Shown: positions 1 through 5,337 of the stretch, in pieces
How positions within the stretch are numbered: the first letter of the stretch is position 1
Layout of the letters: the number at the start of each line of letters is the position of its first letter
DNA from: Rhodobacterales bacterium
GTDB lineage: Bacteria > Pseudomonadota > Alphaproteobacteria > Rhodobacterales > Rhodobacteraceae
Length of the DNA stretch: 5,413 nt
Reading direction: 5' to 3'
NCBI GenBank assembly: GCA_025357355.1
Contig: JANXPK010000812.1
Coordinates: 1-5,413, forward strand
The notes under the pieces: generated by a model
What the model was told of the DNA's origin: nothing
What the model saw: the letters and a program-made list of their open reading frames with translations, nothing else
Database searches by the model: none
Translations under genes and position numbers: made by a program

Positions 1-574
1 CCTCGACCGTGTTGCTTTCGACCTCTGCGCCAAAGGCGTACAGGGCCTCTTCGATCTCGGGCTTGCTGACCACGGCGCCAGGGCTGCGGATCAACCGCTC
101 AAGCACCGCCCATTCGCGTGACGACAGCGCCAGGGGCTCGGCGCCCAGCGACACCCGGCGGTTCGCTGTATCGATGGAAACCTGACCGAATTTACGCTCG
201 GGATTGGGGTTGCTGGCATAGCGCCGGGCAACAGCGGCAACCCTCGCGCTCAACTCCTCCAGATCGAACGGCTTGATCAGGTAATCGTCGGCACCTGCGT
301 TCAAACCTTCGATCCGCGCCGCAATCTGGTCGCGCGCCGACAGGATCAGCACGGCTGCCTTGTCGCCGCCTCGCCGCACCTCACGCAAAAGGTCAATACC
401 GCGACCATCGGGCAAACCAAGGTCCAAGAGCAGCAGTTCATAGCCCGATACGGCCCGCAGATCGCGCGCCGTCGCCAGATCGCGCGCCCAGTCGACCGCG
501 TGGCCCGCCGCGGCGATGTGGTCGCGTACCGCCCCGCCGATTGCCCTGTCATCCTCAACCAATAGCACGCGCAA
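1..574 (-). CDS. OmpR/QseB-family two-component response regulator (3' end cut off by window edge)
   Basis: Cytoplasmic transcription factor controlled by phosphorylation. Translating the minus strand from a TTG at 574-572 gives 191 residues, opening LRVLLVEDD. The receiver domain covers residues 1 to about 115, with acidic pair D8/D9, phosphoacceptor D51 (in LLLLDLGLPDGRG), S79 in place of the usual Thr/Ser, and K101 in LIKPFDLEEL. The OmpR/PhoB winged helix begins near residue 128 (LSSREWAVLERLI, then a Val-Val-Ser-Lys turn). The window ends at ESNTVE, inside the recognition helix, so roughly 30 residues are missing. TTG is chosen because receiver domains normally begin two or three residues before the first strand, and GGAAAG lies 8 bases upstream; the GTG two codons later is possible. 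A partner histidine kinase would be expected just beyond the left edge. The divergent arrangement with the DUF2271-PepSY-apbE operon suggests this regulator controls it. The family call is firm; the target is inferred. Confidence 0.93.
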   Translation of the reverse strand, partial: MRVLLVEDDRAIGGAVRDHIAAAGHAVDWARDLATARDLRAVSGYELLLLDLGLPDGRGIDLLREVRRGGDKAAVLILSARDQIAARIEGLNAGADDYLIKPFDLEELSARVAAVARRYASNPNPERKFGQVSIDTANRRVSLGAEPLALSSREWAVLERLIRSPGAVVSKPEIEEALYAFGAEVESNTVE

Positions 575-609
575 TTGTCTGGCTTTCCGTTTGGGCCTTT
601 GTACGACTG

Positions 610-647
610 CCGTCAAAAGCCTGTTCAGCTTCCTGTCAGCTTGACGG
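610..647. promoter_or_regulatory. Divergent control region: tandem repeat operator framed by a 7-base inverted repeat
   Basis: Two direct repeats, CCTGTTCAGCTT (620-631) and CCTGTCAGCTT (632-642), lie end to end. The shared TCAGCTT core recurs with an 11-base period, about one helical turn, which is how OmpR-family dimers usually bind. The block is flanked by CCGTCAA (610-616) and TTGACGG (641-647), an exact inverted repeat. Each arm contains TTGACG pointing outward, so each could be the -35 of one divergent gene. No good -10 hexamer lies 16-18 bases beyond either arm, as is common for activator-dependent promoters. I infer binding by the adjacent response regulator, giving autoregulation plus control of the operon on the right. 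Confidence 0.55.
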
Positions 648-716
648 GATATCCCTGCTGTTGAACCAGTCGGGCCGTCCGGTTGCAAGAGCAACATCGG
701 CACGGCGCTCCAATAC

Positions 717-721
717 AGAGG
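717..721 (+). promoter_or_regulatory. Ribosome binding site deciding the DUF2271 start
   Basis: AGAGG lies 6 bases before the ATG at 728. It fixes that ATG as the start rather than the in-frame ATG at 683, which would add 15 polar residues in front of a clear signal peptide. Confidence 0.7.
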
Positions 722-727
722 CAGACA

Positions 728-1198
728 ATGAAAGCAACTCTTCTCGCCGCGACCCTTGCCATCGGCCTGACCCTCGCGGTTGAGGCGGACGCCCGTCCGT
801 TGACCATCGATATCAAGATGGCCGACTATTCCGGGCGGCAGGCTTTTCTGGTCGCCTATGTCGTCGATGGCAATGGCCGTTATGTTTCAACGCTTTACGC
901 GGCGGGCTCCTACGGGCGCTTCTTTGAGCATCTAGACCGGTGGTACCGGATGTTCATGCGCTCGCGCCGCACCGTCGATGGCACCACGGGCGCCAGCCTC
1001 GGCTCGGGGTCCGGCACGACGGTCACGGTCGATGTGCCTGACAAGCTCTTGAATGCAGGCTTCACCCTGCGCCTCGAATCGGCGGTCGAAGGGGAATACT
1101 ACGTTCCCGACGAGGCCGCCGTCCTGCTGGACGACGCGCATAATGGCACGCCCGCTGGTGGCACCACCTTTGTCGCCACGATGACCGTCAGCTACTGA
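728..1198 (+). CDS. Secreted DUF2271 protein, candidate covalently flavinylated periplasmic electron carrier
   Basis: 156 residues. Residues 1 to about 22 form a Sec signal peptide (one Lys, then a hydrophobic run from Leu5 to Val18), with likely cleavage after A-D-A before Arg23. There is no twin-arginine motif. The mature part fits the DUF2271 family: a short beta strand start (LTIDIKMADYSG), a region around SYGRFFEHLDRWYRMFMRS at 61-79, then DGTTGAS at 84-90 and a late beta-rich part with an ESAVEGEYY stretch (117-125). DGTTGAS matches Dxx[ST]GA[ST], the consensus where ApbE attaches FMN through a phosphoester bond; Ser90 would be the acceptor. It is the first gene of an operon, 7 bases before the PepSY reductase gene, with apbE third. 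I infer a periplasmic FMN carrier that accepts electrons from the PepSY protein. The family call is confident; the electron-carrier role rests on motif and context. Confidence 0.85.
   Translation: MKATLLAATLAIGLTLAVEADARPLTIDIKMADYSGRQAFLVAYVVDGNGRYVSTLYAAGSYGRFFEHLDRWYRMFMRSRRTVDGTTGASLGSGSGTTVTVDVPDKLLNAGFTLRLESAVEGEYYVPDEAAVLLDDAHNGTPAGGTTFVATMTVSY
977..997 (+). other. Predicted flavinylation motif DGTTGAS in the DUF2271 protein
   Basis: Codons 84-90 of the DUF2271 gene encode D-G-T-T-G-A-S, matching the ApbE target pattern Dxx[ST]GA[ST] known from NqrC, RnfG and FMN-binding domains. Ser90 (AGC, 995-997) is the predicted FMN attachment residue. Ser instead of the commoner Thr is tolerated in the wider pattern. 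Confidence 0.6.
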
Positions 1199-1205
1199 CG
1201 CGGCG

Positions 1206-3440
1206 ATGTGGCGCAGCCTCCATTCGGCCCTTGGCCTTGTCTCGCTGGTGCTGGTTGTCGCCCTCGCCCTCAGTGGGGCTGTCCTGTCGGTCTACCCGGT
1301 CAGGGACAGCCTGTCGTCGCAGGTCCAATCCACGTCAGGGGTGACCGTCGCCGATCTTGCCGGTCGGGTTGCGGTCCATGTCCAGAACATCCAGGCCATC
1401 CACCGTTTGCCGTCGGGCCGGATCGAGGTGGATTACACCGATGCCTCCGGTGCCCCGCAAAAGGCCAATGTCGCGGCGACCACCGGCGCCATTCTTGCCC
1501 CCGAAACCGGACAAGGCTGGCTTTATGACACGCTGAAGAACTTTCACCGCTCGCTGCTACTGGGCACGACAGGCCGTTACGTGGCTGCGGCGGGCGCGGT
1601 GCTGATGGCCTTGGTCTCGACCTTCGGCGCGCTGCTCTTGATCTCGCGCATGGGGGGCATTGCCCGCATCTTGGATCGCGCCAAGGGCCACAGCGCCGGG
1701 CGGCTGCACAGCACCCTGTCGCGGCTGGCGGTTCTGCCCTTCCTGTTGTCGGCGGTGACCGGCACCTACATCGTGCTGACGGAGTTCAACGTCATCACCG
1801 TAACCTCGGCCCAGTCACAAGCCTTTCCCGCCAGCGCCGATTACAGCGGCCCGCCCGTCAGCCCCGGCAGCCTCAAGGGACTGGCCGTTCCGCTAGCCGA
1901 TCTTCGCGATCTGCAATTTCCCTATAACGGCGATCCCACCGACATCTACACGTTGAAGACCGATGCCGGTCTGACCCTGGTCGACCAGTTCAGTGGCGCC
2001 GTGCTGGAACAGGTGCCTGCGACCGCATCCGAACGTATCTACGCCTGGTTTTACGCGTTGCACACCGGCGAGGGGATGGCCTGGCTTGGCGCGCTCCTCG
2101 GCCTTGCCGCGCTGATGTCGCCGCTGATCGCGGGCCTTGGTGTCGCGGTCTGGCTGCACCGTCGGAAGGCAGGTCAGGCGCGAGTTGCCCGCAACGCCCC
2201 GGCGCAAAGCGCCGAGATCGTCATTCTGGTCGGGTCGGAAAGCGGCAGCACCTGGGGCTTTGCCCGCGTTTTGCACCGCGAACTGACGGCCTCTGGCCAC
2301 GCCGTCCACCTGGCCCCGATGAGCGCGTTTCGTCCGCGCTACGACATGGCCAAACAGGTGTTCTTCCTCGCCGCGACCTATGGCAACGGCCACGCTCCTG
2401 AATCCGCCGCCGGTCTTCTGAAATCCCTGCGCAAGGTCCCGGAAATTCCGCGCTGGTCCTCGGCCGTTCTGGGTTTTGGCGACCGCGCATTTGCCCAGTA
2501 TTGCCAGTTCGCCAAGGACATCGACGCTACCCTGCAAGATCGCGGCTGGCCACGCATGATGCAGGCCACCTTCATCAACCGCCAGTCGACCCAGGCCTTC
2601 GCCAGCTGGGGAACTGCCGTCGGTGCTTTGCTGGGCCATGAGATGACCCTGCATCACGAGGTCGAGGTTCCACCCACCCGCACCCTTCTGCTCACCGAAA
2701 AAGAGGTCTACGGCACCGAGGTTCAGACCCCGACCGTGGTGCTGCGCTTTTGTGATGCCGATGCCGAGGACCGCTCGCCGCTGGCGCGCCTGACCGCCCG
2801 CCTTGCCGGTGCGGCGCGCTATTCGCCAACCGATCTTCTCGGCGTGCTTCCCCCATCCGGAAACATCCCGCGCTTCTACTCTATCGCCTCGGCGCCCTCC
2901 AACTCCATTGTCGAGATTTGCGTGCGCAAGCAGACGGGTGGTGAGTGTTCGTCCTATCTGTGCAGTCTCGAACCCGGCGAGACCATTCAGGCCTTTGCCC
3001 GTCCCAACCCCGAATTCTCGCTGCCCATGGGGCGCAGACCCGTTGTCATGGTCTCTGCCGGCACCGGCATTGCCCCCTTCATCGGACTGATCCGCGCCAA
3101 CCGGCAGCGGCGACCGTTCCATCTGTTCTGGGGCGGTCGCTCGCCAGAATCCGATTTCCTTTATTGGGAGCAGCTCGATCAAAGCCTGATCGATCAAGAG
3201 CTTTCCAGCCTGATCACCGCGTTCAGCCGCTCCCACGACTGCGCCTATGTCCAGCACCGCGTCGCCACTGACGCCTCGCGTCTGGCCGACCTGTTGCGTC
3301 AGGGCGCCAGTGTGATGGTCTGCGGCGGCGACGCCATGGCCCGTGCCGTTCGTGAAGAGTTCGATGCGATCCTTGCCCCCTTTGGTCAGTCGGTTCTCGC
3401 GCTGAAACAGCGAGGCCGCTACCTTGAAGACATTTTCTGA
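1206..3440 (+). CDS. PepSY transmembrane protein fused to a CysJ/P450-reductase-like diflavin reductase
   Basis: 744 residues, inner membrane. Four hydrophobic segments lie near 8-30, 125-147, 172-193 and 290-317. Basic stretches at 148-168 and 317-329 put both termini and the reductase in the cytoplasm and two PepSY domains (about 45-100 and 225-275) in the periplasm. His6, His114, His168 and His286 sit at segment ends and are candidate heme b ligands, as in FoxB-type PepSY reductases. A flavodoxin domain (about 336-478) has phosphate loop GSESGSTWGFA and ATYGNG. The FNR part has RFYSIAS (556-562) for FAD, GGECSSYL, nucleotide loop VSAGTGIAPF, FWGGRSPESDFLY, AFSR and VCGGDAMA, ending in GRYLEDIF with Phe744 where such enzymes stack an aromatic on FAD. 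The predicted role is NADPH to FAD to FMN to membrane to periplasmic acceptor. The start fits PepSY_TM N-termini, but no clear Shine-Dalgarno precedes it; translation is probably coupled to the upstream stop 7 bases away. Confidence 0.92.
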   Translation: MWRSLHSALGLVSLVLVVALALSGAVLSVYPVRDSLSSQVQSTSGVTVADLAGRVAVHVQNIQAIHRLPSGRIEVDYTDASGAPQKANVAATTGAILAPETGQGWLYDTLKNFHRSLLLGTTGRYVAAAGAVLMALVSTFGALLLISRMGGIARILDRAKGHSAGRLHSTLSRLAVLPFLLSAVTGTYIVLTEFNVITVTSAQSQAFPASADYSGPPVSPGSLKGLAVPLADLRDLQFPYNGDPTDIYTLKTDAGLTLVDQFSGAVLEQVPATASERIYAWFYALHTGEGMAWLGALLGLAALMSPLIAGLGVAVWLHRRKAGQARVARNAPAQSAEIVILVGSESGSTWGFARVLHRELTASGHAVHLAPMSAFRPRYDMAKQVFFLAATYGNGHAPESAAGLLKSLRKVPEIPRWSSAVLGFGDRAFAQYCQFAKDIDATLQDRGWPRMMQATFINRQSTQAFASWGTAVGALLGHEMTLHHEVEVPPTRTLLLTEKEVYGTEVQTPTVVLRFCDADAEDRSPLARLTARLAGAARYSPTDLLGVLPPSGNIPRFYSIASAPSNSIVEICVRKQTGGECSSYLCSLEPGETIQAFARPNPEFSLPMGRRPVVMVSAGTGIAPFIGLIRANRQRRPFHLFWGGRSPESDFLYWEQLDQSLIDQELSSLITAFSRSHDCAYVQHRVATDASRLADLLRQGASVMVCGGDAMARAVREEFDAILAPFGQSVLALKQRGRYLEDIF
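3412..3415 (+). promoter_or_regulatory. Ribosome binding site supporting the TTG start of apbE
   Basis: GAGG inside the end of the PepSY gene lies 8 bases before TTG 3424. No comparable purine-rich site lies 5-10 bases before ATG 3445, so I prefer the TTG, though an ATG reached by coupled re-initiation is not excluded. Confidence 0.4.
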
Positions 3441-4413
3441 ACATATGTTCGGTATCTTCAAACCCCGGCGCAAGCCCGCACCTCCGCCCCCCGAAAAGCG
3501 CCTGCACCGCATCTCGGGCCCGACCATGGGCACCCAATTTCGCGTCACCTTTTCGGCGGCTGACCCCGACATGACGGCGCTCGGTACGGCATTGCACACG
3601 GCGGTGGCCGCCGTCGATCAAACAATGTCCACCTGGAAGCCGCACTCAGCCCTGTCCGAGTTCAACCGCGGGCCGCTTGGCGAATGGCTTGCCGTTCCCG
3701 CCGATCTTGCCCGCGTCGTCTCGCACGGCCTTGGCATCTCTGCGGCGTCTCAGGGGGCCTTCGACATGACGCTGGGCCGGGCCGTCAACGCCTGGGGCTT
3801 TGGCCCCGACAGCGTTAGCACCTTGCCCGACGGGCCGCAACCGCTGGGTCAATATTGGGCGCTTTCCGCAGGCCTCGATCCGCCCGCCTTGCACAAGACC
3901 GCCGCCTTCGCCCTTGATCTGTCGGGCATCGCCAAGGGTTACGGTGTGGACGAACTGGCCCGCGTGCTCGAAGCCCAAGGCATCACCGATTACCTTGCCG
4001 AGATCGACGGCGAATTGCGCGCCCGCGGTCGCAAGCCGGGGCTTGACGGCATCTGGACCGTGGCGCTTGAGGCGCCGGTGCGTGGTCGTCGCACCGCTTG
4101 GGATGTGCTCCACGTCAAAGACTGCGCCCTCGCCACCTCGGGCGATTATCGCCACTTCGTCGAAGACCGCGGCAAGCTGCGCGCCCATACCATTGACGGC
4201 CGCACCGGCTGGCCGGTGGACAACGCGCTCGCCTCGGTTACCGTCTGCCATGCGAGCTGCATGACAGCCGACGCCTGGGCGTCGGCGCTGATGGTGCTTG
4301 GCCCTCATGATGGCCCAGCCGTGGCCGAAGCGCATCACCTCGCCGCCCTGTTTCTGATCCGCGACGGCGCCGAAATCATCGAGAAACGCTCAAGCCTGTT
4401 CACCCAATCCTGA
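3424..4413 (+). CDS. apbE: ApbE-family FAD:protein FMN transferase without an evident signal peptide
   Basis: ApbE uses FAD and Mg2+ to attach FMN covalently to a Ser/Thr of a target protein. Numbered from the TTG (329 residues), the motifs are GPTMGTQFRV (32-41), MSTWKPHSALSEFNR (68-82), GAFDMTLGRAVNAWGFGP (111-128), LDLSGIAKGYGVDEL (164-178), EIDGELRARG (193-202), ATSGDYRHF (237-245), HTIDGRTGWPV (255-265) and TADAWASALMVLG (281-293), which carries the Mg-binding region. The EIDGE segment has Asp where many members have Gly-Gly. The TTG at 3424 has GAGG 8 bases upstream and overlaps the PepSY gene by 17 bases. The ATG at 3445, 4 bases after that stop, is an alternative with no good SD. An in-frame TGA at 3403 rules out a longer form. 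The N-terminus is basic and proline-rich (KPRRKPAPPPPEKR) with no hydrophobic run or lipobox, unlike most bacterial ApbE lipoproteins. The DUF2271 protein is the obvious substrate. Confidence 0.94.
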   Translation: MKTFSEHMFGIFKPRRKPAPPPPEKRLHRISGPTMGTQFRVTFSAADPDMTALGTALHTAVAAVDQTMSTWKPHSALSEFNRGPLGEWLAVPADLARVVSHGLGISAASQGAFDMTLGRAVNAWGFGPDSVSTLPDGPQPLGQYWALSAGLDPPALHKTAAFALDLSGIAKGYGVDELARVLEAQGITDYLAEIDGELRARGRKPGLDGIWTVALEAPVRGRRTAWDVLHVKDCALATSGDYRHFVEDRGKLRAHTIDGRTGWPVDNALASVTVCHASCMTADAWASALMVLGPHDGPAVAEAHHLAALFLIRDGAEIIEKRSSLFTQS

Positions 4414-4441
4414 CCGCCTTGATCTTTTCCCCAACGTCGTC

Positions 4442-4465
4442 AGCGTGAGGTCAAATCCCCACGCT
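4442..4465. terminator. Imperfect hairpin after apbE, possible weak terminator or mRNA 3' end
   Basis: AGCGTG (4442-4447) pairs with CACGCT (4460-4465). After one A/C mismatch, GG pairs with CC, leaving a six-base loop TCAAAT. It begins about 28 bases after the apbE stop. No T-run follows on either strand, so it is not a classic intrinsic terminator. It could mark or protect the operon's 3' end. Confidence 0.3.
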
Positions 4466-4488
4466 TCTGATGCTGTCATTGCACGCCG

Positions 4489-4516
4489 TTGCCAGACAAG
4501 GCCGACGTGCGATAGT
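4489..4516 (+). promoter_or_regulatory. Candidate sigma-70-type promoter for the TfoX-like gene
   Basis: TTGCCA (4489-4494, five of six to TTGACA) and GATAGT (4511-4516, four of six to TATAAT) are 16 bases apart. Transcription would start near 4523, just before the Shine-Dalgarno, giving a very short leader. An exact 8-base inverted repeat, TGCCAGAC (4490-4497) and GTCTGGCA (4515-4522), overlaps both boxes and could be an operator. Confidence 0.4.
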
Positions 4517-4524
4517 CTGGCACC

Positions 4525-4530
4525 AAGGAG
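4525..4530 (+). promoter_or_regulatory. Strong Shine-Dalgarno for the TfoX-like gene
   Basis: AAGGAG lies 6 bases before ATG 4537, supporting that start and an independently translated gene. Confidence 0.75.
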
Positions 4531-4536
4531 ACCGTC

Positions 4537-4854
4537 ATGGCGGATCGGGCGGATTTGCAGGCAGCACTCTCCTCTGTGGTGCTGAAGGGAAAGACGATGC
4601 ACTATGCGTCCCAGGCGGGCAACATGTTCGCCTTTCTGGACCTTGACGGTCGCATCTGCCTGCGTCTGTCGGAAGCTGATCGCGCGACGTTTGCCACGCG
4701 GTACGACGGTGTGGCGGTCATCCAGCACGGTGCGGTGATTAAGGGCTACGTCGCTTTGCCAGCCGACCTTCCGGTGGCGCACGCCCGGCTTTGGGGCGCG
4801 CCCACCATCGTCCATGCGGCATCGCTAAAGCCGAAACCGCCGCGAAGAGCCTGA
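4537..4854 (+). CDS. Small TfoX/Sxy N-terminal-domain-like protein
   Basis: 105 residues, cytoplasmic, with no signal peptide or membrane segment. The pattern GKTMHYASQAGNMFAFL (18-34), a DLDGRICLRLSEADRATF stretch (35-52) and GAVIKGYVALPADL (65-78) resembles the TfoX N-terminal domain: a conserved GK.M near the start, G.MFA, a strand ending in LRL, and a late GYV.LP. The C-terminal TfoX half is absent, and the chain ends in a basic proline-rich tail (KPKPPRR). Stand-alone TfoX_N proteins are common in proteobacteria and actinobacteria and most have no assigned role; competence regulation by full-length Sxy should not be carried over. It lies 123 bases after apbE with its own candidate promoter and SD, so it is probably not part of the redox operon. 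A general hypothetical protein is the alternative. Confidence 0.8.
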   Translation: MADRADLQAALSSVVLKGKTMHYASQAGNMFAFLDLDGRICLRLSEADRATFATRYDGVAVIQHGAVIKGYVALPADLPVAHARLWGAPTIVHAASLKPKPPRRA

Positions 4855-4924
4855 GCTGGAAATATTCGCGCCGATCTGAAACCAACGACCCGCACGCCGC
4901 GTACCTTATGTGTGACCTGCCATC

Positions 4925-4930
4925 AGGAGG
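4925..4930 (+). promoter_or_regulatory. Strong Shine-Dalgarno deciding the DUF4864 start
   Basis: AGGAGG lies 5 bases before ATG 4936. This favours that ATG over the in-frame ATG at 4912, which would place the SD inside the gene and add eight polar residues before the signal peptide. Confidence 0.8.
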
Positions 4931-4935
4931 TTCAA

Positions 4936-5337
4936 ATGCTTGGCCGTATCATTCTTGCCGTGACCTTGTTTCTGGTCCCTTTCGCCGCAGCCGCCCAGGA
5001 CAGTGCCATTCAATCGACCATCACCGCCCAGATCGAGGCTTTCCGGGCTGGCGACTTTGCCCTTGCTTTCACCTTTGCCTCGCCCACGATCCACGGCATT
5101 TTTCAGACGCCCGAAAATTTCGGCGCCATGGTCACGACCGGCTATCCCATGGTGGTCGATCCCGCCCTGGTCGAAATGCAAGACCTGCGCGAGATCGGTG
5201 GGGCCCTGTGGCAACGGGTGCGGATCACCGACCGCAAAGGCACCGCCTATCTCCTGGACTATCAGATGGTCCAGGGTCCGGACGGCTGGCAGATCAACGC
5301 GGTGCAGATGCAAAAGGCCGAAGACGTCGGCGCATGA
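4936..5337 (+). CDS. Secreted DUF4864 family protein
   Basis: 133 residues. Residues 1-20 are a Sec signal peptide (MLGR, then a hydrophobic run to AAAA) with likely cleavage before Gln21. The mature protein fits DUF4864: a helical start IQSTITAQIEAFRAGDFALA (25-44), then FASPTIHGIFQTPENFGAMV (47-66), GYPMVVDP (69-76), a strand LWQRVRITDRKGTAYLLDYQM (91-111) and GWQINAVQM (117-125) at the end. The layout resembles small SnoaL/NTF2-like folds, in which a paired helix precedes a curved sheet, but this is a guess from pattern. The family has no known biochemical role and I see no catalytic motif. It lies 81 bases after the TfoX-like gene, with no clear promoter in the gap, so the two may be co-transcribed. 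A link to the periplasmic redox operon upstream is possible but unsupported. Confidence 0.87.
   Translation: MLGRIILAVTLFLVPFAAAAQDSAIQSTITAQIEAFRAGDFALAFTFASPTIHGIFQTPENFGAMVTTGYPMVVDPALVEMQDLREIGGALWQRVRITDRKGTAYLLDYQMVQGPDGWQINAVQMQKAEDVGA

Noticed and set aside
683..727. Upstream ATG extension of the DUF2271 gene
   Set aside because: It adds a polar segment ahead of a clear signal peptide, and the AGAGG site is placed for ATG 728.
1443..1460. DASGAP in the first PepSY domain as a flavinylation site
   Set aside because: The last position is Pro, so no hydroxyl is available for FMN attachment. The SGAV and TGAI sequences elsewhere in the protein fail for the same reason.
1893..3599. 568-codon open frame on the minus strand opposite the PepSY reductase
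   Set aside because: Its translation is Gly/Arg/Ala-rich and low in recognisable motifs, while the plus strand has clear flavodoxin and FNR motifs throughout. Long antisense frames are usual in GC-rich genes.
3646..4338. 230-codon open frame on the minus strand opposite apbE
   Set aside because: The plus strand carries every ApbE motif; the antisense frame shows no domain and no ribosome binding site that I can see.
4390..4815. 141-codon minus-strand frame spanning the apbE end and the TfoX-like gene
   Set aside because: It crosses an intergenic gap and a gene with a strong SD on the plus strand; its translation matches no family I know.
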